Below, piece after piece: positions 8,142 to 16,620 of a stretch of DNA of 64,000 nucleotides. Numbering within the stretch: position 1 is the first letter of the stretch; the number at the start of each line of letters is the position of its first letter. The DNA is from an uncultured Fidelibacterota bacterium (GTDB lineage Bacteria > Fidelibacterota > Marinisomatia > Marinisomatales > TCS55): positions 186,001 to 250,000 of the forward strand of contig CACMQQ010000001.1 in the NCBI GenBank assembly GCA_902615915.1, in the 5' to 3' direction. Both the position numbers and the translations under genes were made by a program. The notes below the pieces were generated by a model. The model ran no database searches. It was not told where the DNA came from and saw only the letters and a program-made list of their open reading frames with translations.

Positions 8142-8183
8142 TTCCAATGGAACCTTTGACTTTTATCTGTTAAATTAATCTTA

Positions 8184-8189
8184 TATAAT
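8184..8189 (+). promoter_or_regulatory. Candidate -10 element for the HMGR/ether-lipid operon
   Basis: TATAAT lies 28 bases before the HMG-CoA reductase ATG in a short AT-rich gap. A TTGACT at 8156-8161 is 22 bases upstream, longer than the usual 17, so the -35 pairing is doubtful. Confidence 0.3.
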
Positions 8190-8217
8190 TTTAATACTTA
8201 AGAAAGAATAGAAATAA

Positions 8218-9369
8218 ATGCCTGATAAGCAACAGCAGACAAAAATTCCTAGTGGGTATGATAGCAAGGATACGCAAGACCGTTTAGATTGGTTAAATTC
8301 TAAAATCAACTTTAAATATTCTTCAAATCTTCAAAATGAGCCAGAAGATTTGAAAGGTATTATAGAAAATCATATCGGGTTTATGAATATTCCAATGGCA
8401 ATCGCAGGCCCACTAGATATAAACGGTGATTACGCACAAGGCGAATTTCATGTACCAATTTGTACTCTCGAGGGAACTCTTGCATTATCAATGAATAGAG
8501 GCATGATGGCAGCTCAACGGAGTGGAGGTGTCACAGTCAAGCATATAAAGCAAGAACTTTCCAGAGCCCCAGTTTTTATTTTTGAAGATTTGAATAAATC
8601 TTCTGATTTTATGCAATGGGTTAACAAGCACTATCAAGATATAAAAAAAGTTTCAGACTCTACATCGAATTATGGAAAGTTGTTAAGAATTGACCAATAC
8701 CCAATTCAAAACTATGTAATACTGGATTTTGTTTTAGATACAGGTAATGCTGCTGGACAAAATATGGTAACACTAGCTGCTAAAGTAGCATGTGATTATA
8801 TAAAAGAAAAAACGGGAGCAGACTTCTTTTTAGAATCAGGTTTTAACAGTGATAAAAAAGCTTCAGCTAGAAATATGATCATGGGAAGAGGGCACAGTGT
8901 CATTGCTGAAACAACGATAAAAAGTTCTATTGTTCAAAGAATTCTTAATGTCGACATATCTGAGCTTGAAAAGTATCAGGAGCTTGGACCTACAACTTCT
9001 CGGCTAGCTGGTACACAAGGCACACATTTACATATTTCAAATGCCTTAACAGCAATTTATTTAGCTACTGGACAAGACACTGCTTGTGTTGCTGAAAATT
9101 CAATTGGTCACTTTCAAATAGAATCAGTTAATGACGGTGTAAAATTTAGATTAACACTTCCAAGCATGACTGTAGGCACCGTAGGGGGCGGTACTCGTCT
9201 CTTGGCTCAACAGCAAAACCTTAAGCTTTTAGGTTGCCATGAAGGTGAGAATTCATCAAAAAAATTAGCTGAAATTATTTGTGCTTCTGCTCTTGCACTT
9301 GAGACATCGCTTTTATCGGCTTTAGCTTCGGATACATTTACTAAGGCTCATATGAAATATGGTAGATAG
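8218..9369 (+). CDS. hmgA: Hydroxymethylglutaryl-CoA reductase, class I-like
   Basis: 383 aa, the length of the soluble catalytic domain. It interconverts HMG-CoA and mevalonate with NAD(P)H. Motifs in order: ENHIGFMNIPMAIAGPL (HMG-CoA binding), EGTLALSMNRG with the catalytic Glu, SDKKASARNMIMGRGHSV with the catalytic Lys in the class I arrangement, GQDTACVAENS with the catalytic Asp, GTVGGGT for the cofactor, and KAHMKYGR with the C-terminal His. All four catalytic residues are therefore kept. There is no membrane domain. No other mevalonate-pathway gene is in the window; the genes that follow are lipid enzymes, so it may supply isoprenoid precursors to lipid synthesis. The ATG start has only a weak AAGAAAGAA upstream. 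Confidence 0.92.
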   Translation: MPDKQQQTKIPSGYDSKDTQDRLDWLNSKINFKYSSNLQNEPEDLKGIIENHIGFMNIPMAIAGPLDINGDYAQGEFHVPICTLEGTLALSMNRGMMAAQRSGGVTVKHIKQELSRAPVFIFEDLNKSSDFMQWVNKHYQDIKKVSDSTSNYGKLLRIDQYPIQNYVILDFVLDTGNAAGQNMVTLAAKVACDYIKEKTGADFFLESGFNSDKKASARNMIMGRGHSVIAETTIKSSIVQRILNVDISELEKYQELGPTTSRLAGTQGTHLHISNALTAIYLATGQDTACVAENSIGHFQIESVNDGVKFRLTLPSMTVGTVGGGTRLLAQQQNLKLLGCHEGENSSKKLAEIICASALALETSLLSALASDTFTKAHMKYGR

Positions 9370-9380
9370 ATGTTTCTCCA

Positions 9381-10103
9381 ATGTCAATCCTAAATAAATC
9401 TCAATATAGTTATTTAACAGAAAAACAATCCTTTCTTTTTCGTATTTGGAAAATAATATTCTATTATTATTGTAAAGTTGTTTTCTTGATCTATACTCCT
9501 GTAAAGGTATTAGGAAGGGATAATATTCCTAATGAACCCTCAATTTTTTGTAGCAACCACAATAGCCATATGGATGTTGCGTTGATAGCTCATGCAGCAG
9601 GGAAAAGTTTTAATCATTTTGGAATGTTAGCTGCAGTGGATTATTGGTTTGATAGTTCAATTAAAAGAGTTTTGACAAATTTAATAATGAATTTAATTCC
9701 AATTTCAAGGAATTCTGAAAATAAAACCAAAACTATTAGTTTTGATGAAACAATCGCACTTTGTAATTCATTCATGGAGCTAGATAAAAGAAATTTAATT
9801 ATTTTCCCGGAAGGTTCCAGAGGGAAGCCAAATGTAATAAAGAGCTTTAGGAAAGGAGCTGCTAGATTTTCTTTAGCCTTAAATAAACCCATAGTTCCTA
9901 TATATATTGAGGGATCATCAAAGTCTTGGCCAAAAGGTAAAATTTTTATGAGACCGTGTAAAATTACAATAAATATTCTTGAGCCGATTGATCCTAATGA
10001 TTACATTTCAAATCAAAATGATAATGTTCTAAATGCAAAGCAATTAACTACAGCACTAGAAGAAAAAATTATGAAAGAAAGCAAGAAGCACATCAATGAG
10101 TAA
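9381..10103 (+). CDS. PlsC-type acyltransferase (glycerolipid or DHAP acyltransferase)
   Basis: 240 aa member of the lysophosphatidate acyltransferase family. The catalytic HX4D box is in SNHNSHMDVAL (about residues 50-60), and the substrate-binding motif is FPEGSRG (about 138-144); a hydrophobic N-terminal segment (IIFYYYCKVVFLIYTPV) would anchor it to the inner membrane. It transfers an acyl chain to a glycerol-type phosphate. It is 11 bases after the HMG-CoA reductase and overlaps the alkyl-DHAP synthase gene by 8 bases. Given that neighbour, acylation of dihydroxyacetone phosphate is an attractive but unproven role. Confidence 0.85.
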   Translation: MSILNKSQYSYLTEKQSFLFRIWKIIFYYYCKVVFLIYTPVKVLGRDNIPNEPSIFCSNHNSHMDVALIAHAAGKSFNHFGMLAAVDYWFDSSIKRVLTNLIMNLIPISRNSENKTKTISFDETIALCNSFMELDKRNLIIFPEGSRGKPNVIKSFRKGAARFSLALNKPIVPIYIEGSSKSWPKGKIFMRPCKITINILEPIDPNDYISNQNDNVLNAKQLTTALEEKIMKESKKHINE

Positions 10104-11844
10104 ATTTTTAGCTAGTAAATCAGATAAACACTTACACAAATGGGGTTTTAAGGATTCAGGTTTTAAGTCAATTGGTGATAAAGTTGTTAAATTTTCAGGT
10201 GATCGTTATGAAGTAAGTGGAACAGAGATGCCTGACTTTATTCCTTATATTGAAAAAATGTTAAATATTGAAATAGAGGATAATGACAAATTAAAGGAAG
10301 TTGATGAAAAATTTGTTTCGCCCTCCAAAGTCGATAAAAAATTCTATCAAGAGCTAGAAAAAGTTTTTGAAAGTGACAAGTTTACCATTGAAAACACTGA
10401 ACGTTTGATTCATAGCCATGGCCAAGAAACATTCAAAGATATATATAAAGTTCTGTATAGATCTATAGATCGATTAGTTGACTTGGTGTTTTATCCAGAA
10501 TCTGAAGAGGATGTAAGAAAAATTATTGAAATTGCTTTAAAATATAATGTTTGTCTCATTCCTTACGGAGGTGGAACAAATGTAACGCGCGCATTATCTG
10601 TTCCTGAAAATGAAAAAAGAACTGTTGTTTCAATTGATACAAGAAGATTGTCAAAAATTGAATGGATAAATAAGGAGGATAGGAGAGTATGTGTTGAGGC
10701 AGGTATAACTGGAAAAAATCTAGATGAATTGCTTAAAAAAGAAGGTTTTATGATTGGACATGAACCTGATAGCGTTGAGCTTTCAACAATCGGTGGCTGG
10801 ATTGCAACTAATGCTAGTGGTATGAAAAAGAATAAGTATGGCAATATTGAAGATATTGTTGAAAATGTTCATTTAGTTACCCCCAAGGGTGAAATTAATC
10901 AAATAAAACCAATATCAAGAGGATCTATAGGATTTAAACCTCAAAATATGTTATTTGGCTCAGAAGGCAATCTTGGAATTATTACAAAAGCTATTTTAAA
11001 GATTCATGAAAGACCTGAAGCTCAAGAATACAATTCAGTTTTATTTAAAACTTGGAGCGAGGGAGTAACATTTTTAAAAAAATTATCCAAAACGAATTAT
11101 ATACCAGCTAGCGTGAGATTAGTGGACAACATTCAATTTCGTTTTGGCCAAGCTTTGAAGCCAAGAGCAGAAGGATTGAAAAAAATAAAAAGCAAAATTG
11201 AAAAATTCTTAGTTACAAATATTAAAGGTTTTGACCCTGATAAAATGTGTGCCTTGACAATCGTTATGGAAGGAACTGAGGAAGAAGTGTCATATCAAAA
11301 GAAAAAAATTAATAAATTAGCAAAATCATGCAAGGGCATGATTGGCGGATCTGGCAACGGCAAACGTGGATTTATGTTAACCTATGCTATTGCTTACGTT
11401 AGAGATTTTGTTTCTGATTATCAAATTATGGGTGAGACTATGGAGACCACGGTTTCATGGTCAAATATTCAAAATGTAATTAATGCGGTATCTGAGAAAT
11501 TGAATGAATTGCATAGTTTATATAAAATGCCAGGCAAACCTTATGTATCATATCGCATTCCTCAAATTTATCATACAGGGGTATGCATTTATTTCATGCT
11601 TGGAATGAGCGTGAAAGGGACAGATGAACCGGAAGAGAAATTTAGCGAAATTGAGCATACACTTAGAGAAGTGATAATTAAAAATGGAGGCTCCATATCC
11701 CATCACCATGGCGTAGGGAAGCTTAGAAAAGACTTTTTACCAAATACTTTATCTGAAACTAGTATGCAATTAGTTAAAGAATTAAAATTAGCGCACGATC
11801 CTCAAAATATATTTGGCGCAAAAAACGGTATTTTAGCAAAATAA
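10096..11844 (+). CDS. Alkyldihydroxyacetonephosphate synthase-like FAD enzyme
   Basis: 582 aa FAD-linked oxidase of the vanillyl-alcohol oxidase fold. It resembles animal alkylglycerone-phosphate synthase (AGPS) throughout, not only in the FAD region: LIPYGGGTNVTRAL and GHEPDSVELSTIGGWIATNA (FAD/pyrophosphate loop), GMKKNKYGNIEDIVENVHLV, MLFGSEGNLGIITKA, and at the C-terminus SHHHGVGKLRKDFL carrying the conserved triple His, followed by HDPQNIFG. In AGPS the enzyme swaps the acyl chain of acyl-DHAP for a fatty alcohol, making the ether bond. In the VCIYFMLGM segment one of the two Tyr of the animal CIYFYF motif is replaced by Met, so activity should be tested. It sits between an acyltransferase and a DHRS7B-like reductase. 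Confidence 0.85.
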   Translation: MSKFLASKSDKHLHKWGFKDSGFKSIGDKVVKFSGDRYEVSGTEMPDFIPYIEKMLNIEIEDNDKLKEVDEKFVSPSKVDKKFYQELEKVFESDKFTIENTERLIHSHGQETFKDIYKVLYRSIDRLVDLVFYPESEEDVRKIIEIALKYNVCLIPYGGGTNVTRALSVPENEKRTVVSIDTRRLSKIEWINKEDRRVCVEAGITGKNLDELLKKEGFMIGHEPDSVELSTIGGWIATNASGMKKNKYGNIEDIVENVHLVTPKGEINQIKPISRGSIGFKPQNMLFGSEGNLGIITKAILKIHERPEAQEYNSVLFKTWSEGVTFLKKLSKTNYIPASVRLVDNIQFRFGQALKPRAEGLKKIKSKIEKFLVTNIKGFDPDKMCALTIVMEGTEEEVSYQKKKINKLAKSCKGMIGGSGNGKRGFMLTYAIAYVRDFVSDYQIMGETMETTVSWSNIQNVINAVSEKLNELHSLYKMPGKPYVSYRIPQIYHTGVCIYFMLGMSVKGTDEPEEKFSEIEHTLREVIIKNGGSISHHHGVGKLRKDFLPNTLSETSMQLVKELKLAHDPQNIFGAKNGILAK

Positions 11845-11860
11845 CAATATCGGTTATAAA

Positions 11861-12670
11861 ATTTTTAAAAAGACAGTCATCATTACTGGAGCTTCCTCAG
11901 GAATTGGAAAGTCACTATCTCTTAAACTAGCTAAAGAAAATTTTAATATTGTCTTAGCTTCAAGAAATTTCAATCAATTAAAAAAAATCGCTGAAGAAAT
12001 TAATTTGTCTAACGGTTCAGCTTTGCCTGTTGAAACGGATATCACCGACATTAAGTCATGTCAAAATTTAATTTCAAAGACAATATATGAATTTGGGCAA
12101 ATTGATTATTTAATACTAAATGCAGGTTTAAGTATGTGGGCGCTTTTTGATCAAATTAAAGATATTTCAAAATTTAACGAATTGGCTAATGTGAATTTTA
12201 ATGGCTCTGTCAACAGCATGCATTGCTCACTTAAAAGCTTGAAAGAATCAAGTGGTACAATAGTTTCCATTTCAACAGCTCAAGCATTTATAGGGTTTCC
12301 TAAAGCTACTTTTTATTCAGCATCCAAGCACGCATTGAAAGGTTTTTTAGAAGGTCTTGAATTGGAGACAAAAGGTAAAATTCAGTTTATAAATGTTTAC
12401 TTGGGTTGGATAAAAGAAACAAATTTGCGCGCAAATGCAATTGGACCAAACGGAGAAAAAATTGGAGACAGTCATCATAAGCATAGCAATAAGGCAGTTG
12501 AATTGGATGTTTGTACAGATTTAATAATTAAGGGAATCAAGCAAAAAAAGAAAAATATCTTTATCCCCAGCTACTTAAAATATATTCCTTTTGTAAAAAT
12601 CCTTTTTAATAAATGGCTATTTAAAAAAATATCAAATGCAGTTGATTCAGAGGAATTAGAAAATACATAA
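11861..12670 (+). CDS. Short-chain dehydrogenase/reductase, DHRS7B-like, probably started at ATT
   Basis: The ORF track starts at a TTG (12005), which would remove the cofactor-binding motif. The frame is open back to about 11846 and encodes (M)FKKTVIITGASSGIGKSL from an ATT at 11861, 16 bases after the upstream stop; an ATC at 11849 is the alternative. Full length is then 269 aa. The Rossmann Gly motif, LNAGLS, the catalytic Ser in VSISTAQAF and YSASK are all present. The C-terminal part (LGWIKETNLRANAIGPNGEK ... GIKQKKKNIFIPSYL) matches the pattern of eukaryotic DHRS7B/PexRAP, the acyl/alkyl-DHAP reductase. Position after the AGPS-like gene supports reduction of alkyl-DHAP. Confidence 0.82.
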   Translation: MFKKTVIITGASSGIGKSLSLKLAKENFNIVLASRNFNQLKKIAEEINLSNGSALPVETDITDIKSCQNLISKTIYEFGQIDYLILNAGLSMWALFDQIKDISKFNELANVNFNGSVNSMHCSLKSLKESSGTIVSISTAQAFIGFPKATFYSASKHALKGFLEGLELETKGKIQFINVYLGWIKETNLRANAIGPNGEKIGDSHHKHSNKAVELDVCTDLIIKGIKQKKKNIFIPSYLKYIPFVKILFNKWLFKKISNAVDSEELENT

Positions 12671-12697
12671 AGCTTAACATTTGATAATTAAAAAATA

Positions 12698-13894
12698 TTA
12701 AGATCTCGCTGCTGTTTTTTCAACAGCTTTCCAGACTCTCCATATATTCTTATAACATATTTTTTCAATTTCTTCTTCACTATAACCACTTTTTAATAAG
12801 TGAAAAATAAGATTCGGGTAGAAAGAAACATCTTTGAGACCATAAGGGAGGGAATCCCCAACACCGTCATAATCAGATCCAAGTCCAACGTGATCAATAC
12901 CTGCAATATTAACGACGTGATCAATATGCTTTACCACGTCTTTTACATCTGCATATATGGGATTTCTTTTGTAGATCTTTTCCCTAAAGGCCAACAACTT
13001 TTCATCTCCTTCACTTAAATTATATTGATTTTTATAAGCCTCTACTTTTTTATTATTTTCATTTCTTTTATCTTGAGATTCTTGAGTTAAGAACGCTGAA
13101 CCAAAATTAATTTGAATTACCCCTCCGTTCTCTTTTAATCTTATTATTTCTTTATCTCCCATGTTTCTCTCCCAGCCAGGAGTAAATTTTCTGCACGACG
13201 AATGAGATGCAATTACTGGCACATTGGTCATATCAAATATTTGATTTATTACTTCATCAGTAACATGTGAAATATCTACCATTATCCCAAGCCTGTTCAT
13301 TTCGCCAACGACTTTTTTACCAAAAGAGCTCAATCCCCCCCAAGTGCGTGTAGTATCATAGGAAGAATCACAAATTAAATTATCTTTTGAGTGAGTTAGA
13401 GTAATGTATCTAATACCTCTATCATAAAAATGCTTAAGATTTGATAAATCTTTTTCTATAGCAGCACCATTTTCAATACCCATCGGAAGAGCGATTTTTC
13501 CTTGAGAAAATATTCTTTCAGCATCTTCTACATTATATGCAATTTCAAATTTATCTGGGTCTTTTGTTGCTATTTCACTGACTAAATCAATTAGTGAATC
13601 TGCTTTTTCTTTGGCTCCACCCGTTTCTTGATATGATGCGGAAACATATATTGCCATAAATGGAACATCAAGGCCCCCTTTTTTAGCTCTTAGATAGTCA
13701 AAATCTCCACCTTCAAATAAGCCTGATATATCTTCATATTTACCATTTAGTCTATATGGTAAATCAATATGACCATCTGTAATTATAAATTTCTTAGATA
13801 ATTCATTTGCTAACTCCATTAACGCTGCATCATTATCGCAAGATGAAGAAAAAAATGATATAAGAAATGTGACTAGAAAAAATAATTTTTTCAT
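12698..13894 (-). CDS. Membrane dipeptidase (M19 family) lipoprotein
   Basis: 398 aa zinc dipeptidase of the renal dipeptidase family, which cleaves dipeptides, including some with D-residues at the second position. The N-terminus MKKLFFLVTFLISFFSSSC is a lipoprotein signal. Metal-binding and active-site motifs: DGHIDLPYRL (about residues 41-50), GIENGA (Glu bridging the two zincs, about 140), VDISHV (about 211), ASHSSCRKF (about 230), and GIDHVGLGSDYDG near the end. Last gene of the leftward block and convergent with the SDR gene. Confidence 0.92.
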   Translation of the reverse strand: MKKLFFLVTFLISFFSSSCDNDAALMELANELSKKFIITDGHIDLPYRLNGKYEDISGLFEGGDFDYLRAKKGGLDVPFMAIYVSASYQETGGAKEKADSLIDLVSEIATKDPDKFEIAYNVEDAERIFSQGKIALPMGIENGAAIEKDLSNLKHFYDRGIRYITLTHSKDNLICDSSYDTTRTWGGLSSFGKKVVGEMNRLGIMVDISHVTDEVINQIFDMTNVPVIASHSSCRKFTPGWERNMGDKEIIRLKENGGVIQINFGSAFLTQESQDKRNENNKKVEAYKNQYNLSEGDEKLLAFREKIYKRNPIYADVKDVVKHIDHVVNIAGIDHVGLGSDYDGVGDSLPYGLKDVSFYPNLIFHLLKSGYSEEEIEKICYKNIWRVWKAVEKTAARS

Positions 13895-13900
13895 AAAACC

Positions 13901-15307
13901 TCAATTATCATTTGTTTGAACTGATAGATAATTCGTTGTTCCAGAAACGCCCATTGGAACACCACCAGTTATAATAAATTTTTCACCCCTTTTTAATAAT
14001 TTGTTAGCATAAATTACGTTTTTACAAAGATCTGGTATTAAGTCAATATCATCATATTTATCTACTTTTATAGGAGTGATACCCCAAATTAATCTAAGCT
14101 GTCTGATGATAGAATTAAATGGGGTGAGAGCAATAACATTTGAAGGAGGTCTATATTTTGATATCATTCTAGCAGTACTACCACTATGCGTCATTGTCAT
14201 GATAATATTAATATTCAAATCTTTAGTTATTTGACATACAGCATGGCTTATTGCGTCACTAGTTTTATTTATTTCGTCAGGGTTGAAAACTTTTTCTTGG
14301 ACTAATGATTTTTCAGTTAAACGTATAACCTCTTTTAAAGTCTTTACAACTTCAATAGGATAATTTCCAATTGCAGTCTCTCCGGTTACCATTAATGCAT
14401 CAACGCTATCAAAAATTGAATTAGCAATATCGCTTACTTCTGCTCTAGTTGGAACTTGATTGGTTATCATTGATTCAAGCATTTGTGTAGCAATTATAAC
14501 TGGCTTGCCATGTTTGTTGGCAAGTTTAGCAATCTTTTTTTGAGCTATTGGTACTTTTGCGGATGGAATCTCAACTCCTAAATCGCCTCTTGCAACCATA
14601 ACACCATCAAAGCTACTTATTATGTTTTCTATATCATTGAGCGCTTCCCATTTTTCAATTTTTGCTATAACGGGTAAAAAAGAATTATTCTTTTTCATAA
14701 TTTTTTTTACTTCATTTATATCTTTATGATTTCTAACAAAAGACAGTGCAATTAAATCTGCGCCTTTTTCAAGCGCAAGTTCTAAATCTTCTAAATCTTG
14801 AATAGTTAATGATGGTAGATCTAAGGTTGAATTTGGAAAATTTACACCTTTGCTTGGTTCTATTTTACCCCCAATTAACACTTTACATTCCAATTTGAAA
14901 TTTGAAATCTTTTTTTGGACTAATAATTTTATTTTACCATCATTGATTAGGATTTCAGATTTTAGATTAATATTGGAAAGTGATATATTTTCTGTTATCA
15001 ATATTTCTCCATCTATATAATCTCTACTTGACAGTATTACAGTTTCATCTTTTGAAATATATATAGCTTTAAACTTGTTACTGATCCTTATTTTCGGCCC
15101 GCACAGGTCTGTTAAGATAGTAGGTCTTTCTCCGTCTTTTAATTTGAACCCTTTTAAAAGGTCATAAAGCTTAATCTTCGAACGTCTGTCGCCATGGGAC
15201 ATATTTAATCTAAATATGTTAGTACCATTATTTATCATTTTATCTATGACTTTTGGATCGCTACATGAAGGACCCAGTGTCGCTATTATTTTTGTATTAG
15301 TTTTCAT
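13901..15307 (-). CDS. pyk: Pyruvate kinase
   Basis: 468 aa, normal size for bacterial pyruvate kinase, the last step of glycolysis (phosphoenolpyruvate + ADP to pyruvate + ATP). TKIIATLGPSCSDP opens the barrel, RLNMSHGDR holds the phosphate-binding Arg, IAKIEKWEAL contains the catalytic Lys and is followed by VMVARGDLGVEIP (metal site); IATQMLESMITNQVPTRAE is the family signature. The C-terminal domain (ALTPFNSIIRQLRLIWGITP) carries the usual allosteric fold. It starts at ATG, 8 bases after apaG, and is followed by the dipeptidase. Confidence 0.97.
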   Translation of the reverse strand: MKTNTKIIATLGPSCSDPKVIDKMINNGTNIFRLNMSHGDRRSKIKLYDLLKGFKLKDGERPTILTDLCGPKIRISNKFKAIYISKDETVILSSRDYIDGEILITENISLSNINLKSEILINDGKIKLLVQKKISNFKLECKVLIGGKIEPSKGVNFPNSTLDLPSLTIQDLEDLELALEKGADLIALSFVRNHKDINEVKKIMKKNNSFLPVIAKIEKWEALNDIENIISSFDGVMVARGDLGVEIPSAKVPIAQKKIAKLANKHGKPVIIATQMLESMITNQVPTRAEVSDIANSIFDSVDALMVTGETAIGNYPIEVVKTLKEVIRLTEKSLVQEKVFNPDEINKTSDAISHAVCQITKDLNINIIMTMTHSGSTARMISKYRPPSNVIALTPFNSIIRQLRLIWGITPIKVDKYDDIDLIPDLCKNVIYANKLLKRGEKFIITGGVPMGVSGTTNYLSVQTNDN

Positions 15308-15315
15308 TAATGTTC

Positions 15316-15690
15316 CTAATTTACGGAGAAAGGAATGGTTAACCTAAATGGGTTAATTTTAGCATTAAATTTTCTTCCATTGTTAGTTTTCATGCCAAAA
15401 TGACCATGCATTACTCCAAACTCTGTCTTTAATGGGCAAAAACTTTTATATTCGTACAATTGACCAGGTTTAATTACAGGCTGGTTACCGACAACCCCAG
15501 GTCCTCTAATTTCCTCTGTATTGTTTTTAGCATCCGTTATATTCCAGTATCGATCTATTAACTGGACGGTATCTTTTCCATTATTCTTAATTTTAACATC
15601 ATATGAAAAAAAAAATAATGATTTTGTAGGATCAGATCGTTCAGGTAAAAATTTTGTAGAAACAATTATCTCTATTTTTTCATTTGACAT
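15316..15690 (-). CDS. apaG: ApaG family protein
   Basis: 124 aa, typical length. Single fibronectin-III-like beta-sandwich: FFSYDVKIKNNGKDTVQLID, RYWNITDAKN, EIRGPGVVGNQPVIKPGQ and the closing GVMHGHFGMKT are the usual ApaG signature; the family is linked in enterics to cobalt resistance and diadenosine-polyphosphate levels, and the same domain occurs in F-box proteins and PrimPol partners. Its biochemical function is not settled. It starts 1-2 bases after the transglycosylase gene, and is followed by pyk. Confidence 0.92.
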   Translation of the reverse strand: MSNEKIEIIVSTKFLPERSDPTKSLFFFSYDVKIKNNGKDTVQLIDRYWNITDAKNNTEEIRGPGVVGNQPVIKPGQLYEYKSFCPLKTEFGVMHGHFGMKTNNGRKFNAKINPFRLTIPFSVN

Positions 15691-15691
15691 C

Positions 15692-16474
15692 TTAGTTTAA
15701 GCTAAGTTCTTTTTCTATTTCGTTTCTCAGCTCTAGAACTACTCTAACGTAATTATCAGAGTGATTATAGCTAAATATTGAATCATAAACTTCCTTAGGG
15801 TCCTTGATGTCTGATGTTGGATAGCCATTTTTGATTAAATAGTTTGCAATGCTAGAAAAAACATCCCCCCAAGCATAGGGCTCTCTCTTTCCATTCTTAT
15901 TTCCGTCAACAGAATAATTAGCAAAGCTAGTTGGTATAAATTGTCCATAACCAAATGCTCCAGCGTAAGATCCCTTAATGGAGTGTGGAAAAATATTATC
16001 ATTATAACAATATTTTAAGAATGAAATGAGTTCTTTCTTTGCCCATCTTGAGCGCTTTCCAGGCATAATTTTAATTTGAGTGTAAAGAGCATTAAAAACG
16101 TTATAATTACCTCTTTGAGTTCCATAATTAGTTTCGACTCCAATAATACTTAATATCAAAAGAGGATCAATATTCATTGAAGTTGAAGTGCTATCTAGCA
16201 AATTGTATTGGCTAGAGTAGAATTTTGCTCCAGAGTCCACTCTTTTTTTTGTAACGAATATTTTTCTATATTCTGTCCAACTCTTCTTTTCATAAGGTTT
16301 TTCAAATAGTTCCTTGATTTTAGAGTGAACCTTTATATCCTTATGATTAAATGTTTTATCCAGAAAGGTCTTATCAATGCCTGCGCTTATGGCTTCATTT
16401 CTAATCAAAGCATAAACAGAATCTTTTGGTTGTATCCAAACAATAAGTGAAAAAAATAATATAAATAATTTCAA
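15692..16474 (-). CDS. MltB-like lytic murein transglycosylase
   Basis: 260 aa secreted enzyme that cleaves the MurNAc-GlcNAc bond of peptidoglycan with formation of anhydro-MurNAc. A signal peptide (KLFILFFSLIVWIQP) precedes the SLT_2 domain. The catalytic Glu is in SIIGVETNYGTQRG (about residue 114), and AFGYGQFIPTSFANY plus DGNKNGKREPYAW are the MltB hallmarks. The start is a TTG that overlaps the TGA of the 49-aa gene as TTGA, so translation is probably coupled. It is shorter than E. coli MltB and has no lipobox, so it would be soluble in the periplasm. Confidence 0.92.
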   Translation of the reverse strand: MKLFILFFSLIVWIQPKDSVYALIRNEAISAGIDKTFLDKTFNHKDIKVHSKIKELFEKPYEKKSWTEYRKIFVTKKRVDSGAKFYSSQYNLLDSTSTSMNIDPLLILSIIGVETNYGTQRGNYNVFNALYTQIKIMPGKRSRWAKKELISFLKYCYNDNIFPHSIKGSYAGAFGYGQFIPTSFANYSVDGNKNGKREPYAWGDVFSSIANYLIKNGYPTSDIKDPKEVYDSIFSYNHSDNYVRVVLELRNEIEKELSLN

Positions 16475-16620
16475 TTTATAATGGTCTCTTCAACTTTGTC
16501 TTTAATCATATTTTCTCTTTCAAGAGCTCTTAATCTAAGAAAAACTAAAAAAAGAATAGTTATACTAATCACAATAATATAGTGAATCTTATTTGGCTCA
16601 CTATTATTTTCTTGATTCAT
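16471..16620 (-). CDS. 49-aa single-pass membrane peptide (below ORF-track cutoff)
   Basis: Not in the ORF track. Translation of the 142-base gap between the acyltransferase and the transglycosylase gives MNQENNSEPNKIHYIIVISI... to ...KDKVEETIIN. A polar N-terminus is followed by one hydrophobic helix (about residues 13-29, HYIIVISITILFLVFL) and a charged helical tail (RLRALERENMIKDKVEE). Its ATG overlaps the acyltransferase stop as ATGA and its TGA overlaps the transglycosylase TTG start as TTGA, so it fills the gap exactly and is joined by coupled junctions on both sides. This makes chance unlikely. Function unknown. Confidence 0.75.
   Translation of the reverse strand: MNQENNSEPNKIHYIIVISITILFLVFLRLRALERENMIKDKVEETIIN

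Noticed and set aside
8142-8165. Terminator after the aldo/keto reductase
   Set aside because: The GTTCC/GGAAC stem has only five pairs and no clean T-run.
12005-12670. SDR start at TTG 12005 as in the ORF track
   Set aside because: It would delete the conserved TGASSGIGKS cofactor motif, which is encoded in frame just upstream.
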